Part shown: positions 9,659-17,592 of the stretch, one piece after another
Position numbering within the stretch: the first letter of the stretch is position 1
Layout of the letters: each line of letters begins with the position of its first letter
Origin: Kitasatospora sp. A2-31
GTDB taxonomy: Bacteria; Actinomycetota; Actinomycetes; Streptomycetales; Streptomycetaceae
Assembly: GCF_022288725.1 (NCBI RefSeq)
Contig: NZ_JAKNTA010000007.1
Span: forward strand, 62,001 to 126,000
Reading direction: 5' to 3'
DNA: 64,000 bases
The notes under the pieces: generated by a model
Databases searched by the model: none
Seen by the model: only the letters and a program-made list of their open reading frames with translations
What the model was told of the DNA's origin: nothing
Program-made: the position numbers and the translations under genes

Positions 9659-10794
9659 CCGACCGCTCCCTCACGACGACGGTGCGACGGGTGCTTCCCG
9701 TCGCACCGCCGCTCGACGCCGTGGCCGTCCCGCCCACCGCCCGCCGCCGGGCACTCGACGCGCTCGCCGAACTGGCGACCGCCGTCGGCACGCACCTGGA
9801 CGACCCCGACCTCTTCCACCGCCCCCGATGGCGACCCAAACTCCACCTGAAGCGCATCGCCGGAATCGACCCGGCGCAGCTGGCCGAGCAACTCGCCGGC
9901 GCTGCCGAGAACCGCACCACGACCGGTCTCCTCGCCGTCCATTCGGTCCGCGCCGAACTGCTCGAAAGCCCGGGCCGACGGCCCTGCTTCACCCCGGAGG
10001 CGCTCGCCGAGCTGCACCGCATGCTGATCGCGGGGGATCCCAACATCACCGCCCCGGGCGGGTACCGTCGCTCGGCCTCCACCGTCACCTGGTCCGACGG
10101 GCAGACCTTCTCGATCGCGACCGAGGCCGGTGCGCAGCTGAAGGAGCGGATGGAGCACTGGCACCACTGGGGCACCCACACCACCGCGCACCCGCTGGAC
10201 GCCGCCGCGCTCGCCATGGCGGGGCTGCTGACGATCCATCCGTTCCCCGACGCCAACGGCCGCATCGCCCGCCTGCTCGGCCAGTGCGACCTGGTGGCGG
10301 CCGGCCTGCTGCCCGGCCTGCTGCTCGATCTGGACGCCTGGGTCGAACAACACCGCGCCGAGCACGACACCGCCCTGGTCGCCGCAGCCGACGGTGACCT
10401 CGTCCGCTGGGGAGCCGTGTTCGCCCGCGCGGTGACCGAGACCGCCCGCCACCGGACCGGAACCCTCGCGGCGCACGGCCGGCTGCTCGACGCCGCCCTA
10501 GCGCAGGTCCCCGACGACCCGGCCGCCGTGGCCGTCCTCACCCGGCTCCGGGCCACCCCGGCGCTCTCGGCCGGCTGGCTGCGCGACCGCATCGCGTACG
10601 AGCCGCAGCCGGCGCTCGAACGCCTGCGCGCAGCAGGCATCCTCACCGACCACCCCCGCCTCCCCGGAGCTCTGATCCACCCACAGCTCCTCGAACTGCT
10701 CGACACCCCGTACCAGCCCGACCCGGAGCGGGAATCCGCCGCGACGGAAGAAGGGCTCGCCGCCGCCGTGCCGCGCCGGGCCGCAGCCGGCTGA
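9655..10794 (+). CDS. Fic-domain protein (probable AMPylase/nucleotidyl transferase)
   Basis: 379-residue protein with the Fic active-site motif HPFPDANGRIAR at residues 195-206. The catalytic His and the anion-hole NGR are intact, and Ala replaces the more common Gly before Asn, a frequent variant. The N-terminal 100 residues form a Fic-N-like helical segment, and about 140 residues after the core look like a winged-helix tail (SAGWLRDRIAYEPQPALERLRAAGIL). No signal peptide. Fic enzymes usually transfer AMP from ATP to a protein hydroxyl. Its ATG overlaps the stop of the secreted protein gene, and a terminator follows. Whether it modifies the partner, a host protein or a translation factor is unknown. 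Confidence 0.88.
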   Translation: MTDRSLTTTVRRVLPVAPPLDAVAVPPTARRRALDALAELATAVGTHLDDPDLFHRPRWRPKLHLKRIAGIDPAQLAEQLAGAAENRTTTGLLAVHSVRAELLESPGRRPCFTPEALAELHRMLIAGDPNITAPGGYRRSASTVTWSDGQTFSIATEAGAQLKERMEHWHHWGTHTTAHPLDAAALAMAGLLTIHPFPDANGRIARLLGQCDLVAAGLLPGLLLDLDAWVEQHRAEHDTALVAAADGDLVRWGAVFARAVTETARHRTGTLAAHGRLLDAALAQVPDDPAAVAVLTRLRATPALSAGWLRDRIAYEPQPALERLRAAGILTDHPRLPGALIHPQLLELLDTPYQPDPERESAATEEGLAAAVPRRAAAG

Positions 10795-10891
10795 CGGCGG
10801 CGCCCCTCCTGATGCTCGTGGTCCCGGTCGCGGACGACAGCCCGGTGTTCCCGGAGGCCCGCCTCTCGGCCTACCGGGCTGAACAGCCGAC

Positions 10892-10935
10892 GCGAAGGCC
10901 CCCGCCCACCGCCAAGCGGGGACGGGGGCCTCGCG
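10892..10935. terminator. Bidirectional terminator
   Basis: A long inverted repeat (GCGAAGGCCCCCGCCC ... GGGGACGGGGGCCTCGC) lies between the convergent Fic and ABC permease genes. Confidence 0.8.
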
Positions 10936-10950
10936 GCGCCAGCGGGGCGG

Positions 10951-11721
10951 CTACTCCCAGCGGAAGAAGCGGGCCGCAGCCGCCAGAGCGACGACCGCCC
11001 AGCCGCCCAGGATGCCGAGGTCGGCCCACGGCACCCCGGCGCCGGTCTGGAGGACCGAGCGCAGGCCGTCGGAGAGGGCGGCGATGGGCAGCAGCTCCAG
11101 CACCGACTGCACCGCCGCGGGGAACTTCGACAGCGGGACGACCACCCCGCCCGCCAGCAGCAGCAGGATGAAGACCAGGTTCGCCGCGGCCAGCGTGGCC
11201 TCGGCCCGCAGCGTCCCGGCCATCAGCAGGCCGAGGCCGGAGAAGGCCGCCGTGCCGAGGACGAGGAGCGCGAGAACGCCGAAGGGGTCGCCGTGCGGGG
11301 ACCAGCCGAGGGCGAGGGCGATCGCCGAGAGCAGCGCCACCTGCAGCGCCTCCGTGACGAGCACGCACCCGGTCTTGGCGGTGAGCAGTGCCCAGCGCGG
11401 CAACGGGCTGGCGCCCAGCCGCTTCAGTACCCCGTACCGCCGCTCGAAGCCGGTGGCGATGGCCTGTCCGGTGAAGGCGGTGGACATCACGGCCAGCGCC
11501 AGCAGCCCCGGCGCCAGGAAGTCGACCCGCTTGCCGGGGCCGTCCACCGCGACGATGTCCACGGCCGAGAAGAGCACCAGCAGCACGGTCGGGATGACCA
11601 CGGTCAGCAGCAGCTGCTCACCGTTGCGCAGCAGCATCCTCGTCTCGAACGCCGTCTGGGCGAGCAGCATCCGGCCGACGGGCGCGGCGGCCGGCTTGGG
11701 GGAGTAGTCCACGGGGGTCAC
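10951..11721 (-). CDS. ABC-2 type transporter permease
   Basis: 256-residue membrane subunit of an ABC-2 family exporter with six predicted helices. The family-typical segments FLAPGLLALAVMSTAFTGQA and YGVLKRLGASPLPRW are present. The GTG start at 11721 overlaps the stop of the ATPase gene by four bases (GTGA), so the pair is translationally coupled. The same two-gene exporter is found beside sufR in other Streptomyces genomes. Drug or lipid export is usual for the class, but the substrate is not known. Confidence 0.88.
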   Translation of the reverse strand: MTPVDYSPKPAAAPVGRMLLAQTAFETRMLLRNGEQLLLTVVIPTVLLVLFSAVDIVAVDGPGKRVDFLAPGLLALAVMSTAFTGQAIATGFERRYGVLKRLGASPLPRWALLTAKTGCVLVTEALQVALLSAIALALGWSPHGDPFGVLALLVLGTAAFSGLGLLMAGTLRAEATLAAANLVFILLLLAGGVVVPLSKFPAAVQSVLELLPIAALSDGLRSVLQTGAGVPWADLGILGGWAVVALAAAARFFRWE

Positions 11722-12644
11722 GAGCGCAGGTCCCGTCCGGTCAGGTCGAGGAAGACGTCTTCGAGGCTGCGGCGCTGCACGGCGAGCCGCTCGGGCAGGA
11801 TGCCGGAGGCCGCGCACCAACCGGTGACGGTGGCCAGCAGCTGCGGGTCGACGGGGGCCTCGATGCGGTAGCTGCCGGGGACCGGCTCGGTGGCGGTGGC
11901 GCCGTCGGGCAGCTCCTTGAGCAGCGGGCCGAGGTCGAGACCGGCCGGGCCGTCGAAGCGCAGCGAGGACTCGGCGCCGCCGCGGCAGAGCTCCTCCGTC
12001 GTCCCCTCGGCGATCACGCGGCCGCGGTCGACGATCGCGACCCGGTCGGCCAGCTGCTCGGCCTCGTCCATGTGGTGGGTGGTGACGACCACGGTGACGC
12101 CGTCCCGGCGCAGGTCGCGGACGAGGTCCCAGGTGGCGCGGCGGGCCTGCGGGTCGAGGCCGGCGGTGGGCTCGTCCAGGAAGACCAGCTCGGGGCGGCC
12201 GACCACGGCCATCGCCAGGGCGAGCCGCTGCTGCTGGCCGCCGGAGAGCCGGCGGTAGGTGGTGCGGCCGCAGGAGCCGAGGCCGAGCCGCTCCACCAGC
12301 GCGTCCACGTCCAGCGGGTGGGCGTGCAGCTTCGCGGTGTGCCGGAGCATCTCGACGGCGCGGGCGCCCGCGTAGACGCCGCCGGACTGCAGCATCACGC
12401 CGATCCGGGGGCGCAGCGCGGCGCTCTGCGCGACCGGGTCGAGGCCGAGCGCCCGGACGGTGCCGGCGTCGGGGCGGCGGTAGCCCTCGCAGGTCTCGAT
12501 GGTGGTCGTCTTGCCGGCGCCGTTGGGGCCGAGCACGGCGGTGACGGCGCCGCGGGCGATGGTGAGGTCGAGACCGTCCACCGCGGTCTTCTCGCCGTAG
12601 CGCTTGACCAGCCCGGTGATCTGGACCGCGGGTTCGGAATGCAT
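11718..12644 (-). CDS. ABC-2 type transporter ATP-binding protein
   Basis: 308-residue DrrA/CcmA-type ATPase partner of the permease. It has Walker A GPNGAGKTT, the Q-loop region VMLQSGG, signature LSGGQQQRL, Walker B LVFLDEPTAGLD and the H-loop TTHHMDEAEQLADR, plus a C-terminal extension of about 85 residues usual in this subfamily. The ATG at 12644 (MHSEPAVQITGLVKRYG) begins just before the ABC domain; an in-frame GTG at 12671 is the alternative. Neither has a clear ribosome binding site, so a leaderless mRNA is possible. It is divergent from sufR and shares its intergenic region. Confidence 0.9.
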   Translation of the reverse strand: MHSEPAVQITGLVKRYGEKTAVDGLDLTIARGAVTAVLGPNGAGKTTTIETCEGYRRPDAGTVRALGLDPVAQSAALRPRIGVMLQSGGVYAGARAVEMLRHTAKLHAHPLDVDALVERLGLGSCGRTTYRRLSGGQQQRLALAMAVVGRPELVFLDEPTAGLDPQARRATWDLVRDLRRDGVTVVVTTHHMDEAEQLADRVAIVDRGRVIAEGTTEELCRGGAESSLRFDGPAGLDLGPLLKELPDGATATEPVPGSYRIEAPVDPQLLATVTGWCAASGILPERLAVQRRSLEDVFLDLTGRDLRS

Positions 12645-12844
12645 ACCGGCGAGTCTAAGAGGGGTGGACACGGCATCCCGCGCCGAGGCCGCGCCGACGC
12701 ACGGCCGTGGCCCGCGGACCCGCGGCGCGGGCGCGGCCGCCCTGCCCGGCCTGACGTGGAAGCCTCGCAGGTCAGCCCGCTGCGGCCCGCGACGGCCGCG
12801 GCCCGACCGGGCGGGACGAGGCCCGTCCTGATCGTTCCCGCAGG

Positions 12845-12863
12845 TCAGGTAAGCCTTACCTGC
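12845..12863. promoter_or_regulatory. Putative iron box (DmdR/IdeR type) upstream of sufR
   Basis: Contains the perfect 17-bp palindrome CAGGTAAGCCTTACCTG (12846-12862). Against the DtxR/IdeR/DmdR consensus TWAGGTWAGSCTWACCTWA it agrees at 16 of 19 positions. It lies 72-90 nt upstream of the sufR start and about 200 nt from the divergent ABC ATPase start, suggesting direct iron control of one or both. Confidence 0.7.
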
Positions 12864-12921
12864 GTGACAGATGACACGAGTGAGGCCTGCATCACGGCTT
12901 GTCTCGCCGGAAGTAATTACG

Positions 12922-12935
12922 CAACAATCGTGTTG
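12922..12935. promoter_or_regulatory. Putative SufR operator CAAC-N6-GTTG
   Basis: The perfect inverted repeat CAACA-ATCG-TGTTG ends on the first base of the sufR start codon. It fits the CAAC-N6-GTTG palindrome that I recall being reported for Streptomyces SufR. The position is ideal for autorepression of the whole operon by cluster-loaded SufR. Confidence 0.7.
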
Positions 12936-13783
12936 TGAAAAACATGCGCGAGCACACCCCGCAGCAGGAGGCCGAGTCGGCCCCCGGCTGCGCCGTGCCC
13001 GCGACGGCGGCCGAGGTGCTGCTGGAGGGCCACCGCGCCACCCGGGACCGGGTCGCCCGGTCGATCCTCGACCACGGCCCCTCCTCCGCCGCCGACCTGG
13101 CGAGCCGGCTCGGCCTCACCGCCGCCGCCGTCCGCCGCCACCTGGACGGACTGACCGCCGCCGGCCTGGTCGACGCCCGCGAGCAGCGGGTGTACGGCAG
13201 CCGCGGCCGGGGCCGTCCGGCCAAGGTCTTCGCGCTCACCGACGCCGGCCGGGACGCCTTCTACCAGGCGTACGACCAGCTCGCCGCCGACGCGCTGCGC
13301 TGGATCTCGGACACCGTTGGCGGTGGCAAGGCCGGCGAGGAGGCGGTCGCCGCCTTCGCCCGGGCCCGGTTCGGGCGACAGGGCGAGCGCTACCTCGACG
13401 CCGTGCGCCGGGCCGAGGCGGGGGAGCGCGCCGAGGCCCTCGCCCAGGCCCTGAGCGCCGACGGGTACGCTGCCACGGTGCGGCGGGTCCCGTCGGCCGC
13501 GGCGAAAGCCCCGGCGGGCGCCCAGCTCTGCCAGCACCACTGCCCGGTCGCGCACATCGCCGAGCAGTTCCCGCAGCTGTGCGAGGCGGAGACCGAGGTC
13601 TTCTCCCAGCTGCTGGGCACCCATGTGCAACGGCTGGCCACCATCGCCCACGGCGACGGGGTCTGCACCACCTATGTGCCGGCACCCGGTGCCGCATCGT
13701 CGCCCACCCTGCGTTCCGCGGGCGGTTCCGATGCAGTGCCGACTGCCGGTACGTCCACCGAAGACTCAGCGTCCGCGCGTTAG
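12935..13783 (+). CDS. sufR: SufR-type iron-sulfur-sensing repressor
   Basis: 282-residue transcription factor that represses the suf operon when it carries a [4Fe-4S] cluster. The N-terminal winged helix-turn-helix (about residues 36-105, SAADLASRLGLTAAAVRRHLDGL) is followed by a ligand domain with Cys199, Cys203 and Cys216 (CQHHCPVAHIAEQFPQLC) and a further Cys244, the usual cluster ligands. The GTG at 12935 overlaps its own putative operator. Transcription is co-directional with sufB, which begins 10 nt after the stop. The last 35 residues are low complexity and poorly conserved in type. Confidence 0.92.
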   Translation: MKNMREHTPQQEAESAPGCAVPATAAEVLLEGHRATRDRVARSILDHGPSSAADLASRLGLTAAAVRRHLDGLTAAGLVDAREQRVYGSRGRGRPAKVFALTDAGRDAFYQAYDQLAADALRWISDTVGGGKAGEEAVAAFARARFGRQGERYLDAVRRAEAGERAEALAQALSADGYAATVRRVPSAAAKAPAGAQLCQHHCPVAHIAEQFPQLCEAETEVFSQLLGTHVQRLATIAHGDGVCTTYVPAPGAASSPTLRSAGGSDAVPTAGTSTEDSASAR

Positions 13784-13792
13784 GAAGCTCGC

Positions 13793-15208
13793 ATGACTGA
13801 CACCGTTTCGCACCCGGAGCTCGAAGGCCTGGGCACCTACGAGTACGGCTGGGCCGACCCGGACACCGCGGGTGCCGCTGCCAAGCGCGGTCTCAGCGAG
13901 GACGTCGTCCGCGACATCTCCGCGAAGAAGAACGAGTCCGAGTGGATGCTGAACCTGCGGCTCAAGGGCCTCAAGCTGTTCGGCAAGAAGCCCATGCCGA
14001 CCTGGGGCTCCGACCTCTCCGGCATCGACTTCGACAACATCAAGTACTTCGTCCGCTCGACCGAGAAGCAGGCCGAGTCCTGGGAGGACCTGCCCGCGGA
14101 CATCAAGGCGACGTACGACAAGCTGGGCATCCCGGAGGCGGAGAAGCAGCGCCTGGTCGCCGGTGTCGCCGCGCAGTACGAGTCCGAGGTCGTCTACCAC
14201 CAGATCCGCGAGGACCTGGAGGAGCAGGGCGTCATCTTCCTGGACACCGACACCGCGCTGCGCGAGCACCCGGAGATCTTCCAGGAGTACTTCGGCACCG
14301 TCATCCCGGCCGGCGACAACAAGTTCGCCGCGCTGAACACCGCGGTGTGGTCCGGCGGCTCCTTCATCTACGTGCCGAAGGGCGTCCACGTCGACATCCC
14401 GCTGCAGGCCTACTTCCGGATCAACACCGAGAACATGGGCCAGTTCGAGCGGACGCTGATCATCGTCGACGAGGACGCCTACGTCCACTACGTCGAGGGC
14501 TGCACCGCGCCGATCTACTCCTCCGACTCGCTGCACTCCGCGGTCGTCGAGATCATCGTCAAGAAGGGCGGCCGCTGCCGCTACACGACGATCCAGAACT
14601 GGTCGAACAACGTCTACAACCTGGTCACCAAGCGCGCCGTGGCGTACGAGGGCGCGACCATGGAGTGGATCGACGGCAACATCGGTTCCAAGGTCACCAT
14701 GAAGTACCCGGCCGTCTACCTGATGGGCGAGCACGCCAAGGGCGAGACCCTGTCGATCGCCTTCGCCGGTGAGGGCCAGCACCAGGACGCCGGCGCCAAG
14801 ATGGTCCACATGGCGCCGAACACCTCCTCCAACATCGTCTCCAAGTCGGTGGCGCGGGGCGGCGGCCGCACCTCCTACCGCGGTCTGATCGAGATCGGCG
14901 AGGGCTCCAAGGGCGCCAAGTCCAACGTGCTCTGCGACGCCCTGCTGGTCGACACCATCTCGCGCTCGGACACCTACCCGTACGTGGACGTCCGCGAGGA
15001 CGACGTGTCCATGGGCCACGAGGCGACGGTCTCCAAGGTCAGCGAGGACCAGCTCTTCTACCTGATGAGCCGCGGCATGACCGAGTTCGAGGCGATGGCG
15101 ATGATCGTCCGCGGCTTCGTCGAGCCGATCGCGCGTGAGCTGCCGATGGAGTACGCGCTGGAGCTGAACCGGCTGATCGAGCTGCAGATGGAGGGCTCCG
15201 TCGGCTGA
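13793..15208 (+). CDS. sufB: Fe-S cluster assembly scaffold SufB
   Basis: 471-residue core scaffold of the SufBCD complex, where iron and persulfide sulfur are assembled into clusters. Family-wide segments are easy to see: FQEYFGTVIPAGDNKFAALN, VWSGGSFIYVPKGVHVD, FERTLIIVDEDAYVHYVEGC, and RCRYTTIQNWSNNVYNLVTKR. The candidate sulfur-accepting Cys lies in the C-terminal SNVLCDALLVD segment. It is the first structural gene after sufR, with GGAAG before the ATG. Confidence 0.97.
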   Translation: MTDTVSHPELEGLGTYEYGWADPDTAGAAAKRGLSEDVVRDISAKKNESEWMLNLRLKGLKLFGKKPMPTWGSDLSGIDFDNIKYFVRSTEKQAESWEDLPADIKATYDKLGIPEAEKQRLVAGVAAQYESEVVYHQIREDLEEQGVIFLDTDTALREHPEIFQEYFGTVIPAGDNKFAALNTAVWSGGSFIYVPKGVHVDIPLQAYFRINTENMGQFERTLIIVDEDAYVHYVEGCTAPIYSSDSLHSAVVEIIVKKGGRCRYTTIQNWSNNVYNLVTKRAVAYEGATMEWIDGNIGSKVTMKYPAVYLMGEHAKGETLSIAFAGEGQHQDAGAKMVHMAPNTSSNIVSKSVARGGGRTSYRGLIEIGEGSKGAKSNVLCDALLVDTISRSDTYPYVDVREDDVSMGHEATVSKVSEDQLFYLMSRGMTEFEAMAMIVRGFVEPIARELPMEYALELNRLIELQMEGSVG

Positions 15209-15265
15209 CGGGAAGCCGCACGCAGTCCTTGTCCGCATTCTTAGGAAGAGAGCACTACGACAGCC

Positions 15266-16498
15266 ATGGCTGACGTCAACACCCCCACCGGCTCCACCAC
15301 CGCCGGGTCGATCGAGGTCGGTACCGCCGGCGCGGGCGCGCAGCTCGCCGGCCCCGGCACCGGCCGTGCCACCGTCCAGCAGCCGATCGACGCCCGCGTC
15401 GCGGTCAGGCCCTCCTACGAGGTCGGCGACTTCCCGGTGCCGACCGGCCGCGAGGAGGACTGGCGGTTCACCCCGCTGCACCGCCTCGGCGGTCTGCACG
15501 ACGGCAGCGCCGCCGCCGCGGACAAGGGCGAGGACAAGGTCGAGCTGAGCCTGCCGGACGGCGTCACCGCCGAGACCGTCGGTCGTGACGACGCCCGCCT
15601 CGGCAAGGCCGGCAAGCCGGTCGACCGGGTCGCCGCGCAGGCGTACAGCGCCTTCGAGCAGGCGCTGGTCGTCACCGTCCCCAAGGAGACGGTGCTCACC
15701 GAGCCGGTCAAGATCGACGTGCACGGCGAGGGCGGCACCCGCTTCGCCCACGTGGTCATCGACGTCAAGCCGTTCGCCGAGGCGGTCGTGGTGCTGAACC
15801 ACACCGGCACCGGCACCCGCGCCGCCAACGTCGAGCTGCTGCTCGGCGACGGCGCCAAGCTCACCTTCGTCTCGGTCCAGGACTGGGACCGGGACGCGGT
15901 GCACGCCGCCCAGCAGACCGCCCTGGTCGGCCGGGACGCCTCGCTGAAGTCCGTGGTCGTCACCTTCGGCGGCGACCTGGTCCGCATCCACCCGCGGGTC
16001 ACCTACGCGGCGCCCGGCGGCGAGGCCGAGCTGTTCGGCCTCTACTTCGCCGACGCCGGCCAGCACCTGGAGCACCGTCTGGTCATCGACCACGACACCC
16101 CGCACTGCCGCTCCAACGTCGTCTACAAGGGCGCGCTGCAGGGCCAGGACGCGCACGCGGTCTGGGTCGGCGACGTGCTCATCCGCGCGGCCGCCGAGGG
16201 CACCGACACCTACGAGCACAACCGCAACCTGGTGCTCACCGACGGCGCCCGGGTCGACTCGATCCCCAACCTGGAGATCGAGACGGGCGAGATCGTCGGC
16301 GCCGGACACGCCTCCGCCACCGGCCGCTTCGACGACGAGCAGCTGTTCTACCTGCAGGCCCGCGGCATCCCGGCCGACGAGGCCCGCCGCCTGGTGGTGC
16401 GCGGCTTCTTCGCCGAGCTGGTCCAGCAGATCGGTGTCGCCGAGATCCAGGACCACCTGATGGAGAAGATCGAGGCCGAGCTGGAAGCGGCGGTCTGA
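15266..16498 (+). CDS. sufD: Fe-S cluster assembly protein SufD
   Basis: 410-residue beta-helix partner of SufB. The conserved C-terminal core contains the HQRTxxDHxxPHCRSN-type stretch (HRLVIDHDTPHCRSNVVYKG) and ATGRFDDEQLFYLQARGIP, characteristic of SufD. The N-terminal 40 residues are Ala/Gly/Thr-rich and variable. The ATG at 15266 lies 57 nt after sufB with AGGAAGAG upstream. The complex needs SufC ATPase activity, encoded two genes downstream. Confidence 0.96.
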   Translation: MADVNTPTGSTTAGSIEVGTAGAGAQLAGPGTGRATVQQPIDARVAVRPSYEVGDFPVPTGREEDWRFTPLHRLGGLHDGSAAAADKGEDKVELSLPDGVTAETVGRDDARLGKAGKPVDRVAAQAYSAFEQALVVTVPKETVLTEPVKIDVHGEGGTRFAHVVIDVKPFAEAVVVLNHTGTGTRAANVELLLGDGAKLTFVSVQDWDRDAVHAAQQTALVGRDASLKSVVVTFGGDLVRIHPRVTYAAPGGEAELFGLYFADAGQHLEHRLVIDHDTPHCRSNVVYKGALQGQDAHAVWVGDVLIRAAAEGTDTYEHNRNLVLTDGARVDSIPNLEIETGEIVGAGHASATGRFDDEQLFYLQARGIPADEARRLVVRGFFAELVQQIGVAEIQDHLMEKIEAELEAAV

Positions 16499-16503
16499 AC
16501 CCG

Positions 16504-16821
16504 ATGAGTTTTCTCCGCGCCTGCGCGCTCAGTGAGCTGGCCGAGGACGTGCCCAAGCGGGTCGACCTCAACGGCGTGCCGGTGTCCGTCGTCCGCACTG
16601 ACGAGGGGGTGTTCGCGATCAACGACACCTGCTCGCACGCGAACGTCTCGCTCTCCGAGGGCGAGGTCGAGGACTGCATGATCGAGTGCTGGCTGCACGG
16701 CTCCAGCTTCGACCTGCGCACCGGCAAGCCCTCGGGCCTGCCCGCCACCAAGCCGGTCGCTGTCTACCCCGTAAAGATCGAAGGGGACGATGTGCTCGTC
16801 TCCGTCAACCAGGAGTCCTGA
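16504..16821 (+). CDS. Rieske [2Fe-2S] ferredoxin of the suf operon
   Basis: 105-residue non-heme Rieske protein. The cluster ligands are visible as C-S-H (DTCSHANVSLSEG) and C-W-L-H (IECWLHGSSFDL). It is embedded between sufD and sufC, only 5 nt after sufD and 6 nt before sufC, an arrangement common in actinobacteria. Databases often label such proteins as dioxygenase ferredoxin subunits, but the context supports a redox role in cluster assembly. No oxygenase is nearby. Confidence 0.93.
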   Translation: MSFLRACALSELAEDVPKRVDLNGVPVSVVRTDEGVFAINDTCSHANVSLSEGEVEDCMIECWLHGSSFDLRTGKPSGLPATKPVAVYPVKIEGDDVLVSVNQES

Positions 16822-16827
16822 GTACAC

Positions 16828-17592
16828 ATGGCAACCCTTGAAATCCGTGACCTGCACGTCTCCGTCGAGGCGGAGAACGGCCCCCGGGAGATCCTGAAGG
16901 GCGTCGACCTGACCGTGAAGCAGGGCGAGACCCACGCCATCATGGGTCCGAACGGCTCCGGCAAGTCCACCCTGGCCTACTCGCTCGCCGGCCACCCCAA
17001 GTACACCGTCACCGGCGGCTCGGTGCTGCTGGACGGCGAGGACGTGCTGGAGATGTCGGTCGACGAGCGCGCCCGCGCCGGCGTCTTCCTGGCGATGCAG
17101 TACCCGGTCGAGGTTCCCGGCGTCTCGGTCTCCAACTTCCTGCGCACCGCCGCCACCGCGGTCCGCGGCGAGGCCCCCAAGCTGCGCACCTGGGTGAAGG
17201 AGGTCAAGGAGGCGATGGCCGCCCTCCAGATGGACCCGGCCTTCGCCGAGCGCAACGTGAACGAGGGCTTCTCCGGCGGTGAGAAGAAGCGCCACGAGAT
17301 CCTCCAGCTGGAGCTGCTCAAGCCGAAGATCGCGATCCTCGACGAGACCGACTCCGGCCTGGACGTCGACGCGCTGCGCATCGTCTCCGAGGGCATCAAC
17401 CGGGTCCGCGAGACCGGCGAGGTCGGCACCCTGCTGGTGACCCACTACACCCGCATCCTGCGCTACATCAAGCCCGACCACGTCCACGTCTTCGCGGGCG
17501 GCCGCATCGTCGAGTCCGGCGGTGCCGAGCTGGCCGACAAGCTGGAGGAGGAGGGCTACGAGGCCTACGTGAAGGGTGGCGCTTCCGAGTGA
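16828..17592 (+). CDS. sufC: Fe-S assembly ATPase SufC
   Basis: 254-residue ABC-type ATPase that drives conformational change of SufB-SufD. Walker A GPNGSGKST, signature GFSGGEKKRHEIL and Walker B IAILDETDSGLDVDAL are intact, with the H-loop in LLVTHYTRILRYI. The ATG at 16828 follows the Rieske gene by 6 nt, and its stop overlaps the sufS start by four bases, indicating translational coupling. Confidence 0.97.
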   Translation: MATLEIRDLHVSVEAENGPREILKGVDLTVKQGETHAIMGPNGSGKSTLAYSLAGHPKYTVTGGSVLLDGEDVLEMSVDERARAGVFLAMQYPVEVPGVSVSNFLRTAATAVRGEAPKLRTWVKEVKEAMAALQMDPAFAERNVNEGFSGGEKKRHEILQLELLKPKIAILDETDSGLDVDALRIVSEGINRVRETGEVGTLLVTHYTRILRYIKPDHVHVFAGGRIVESGGAELADKLEEEGYEAYVKGGASE

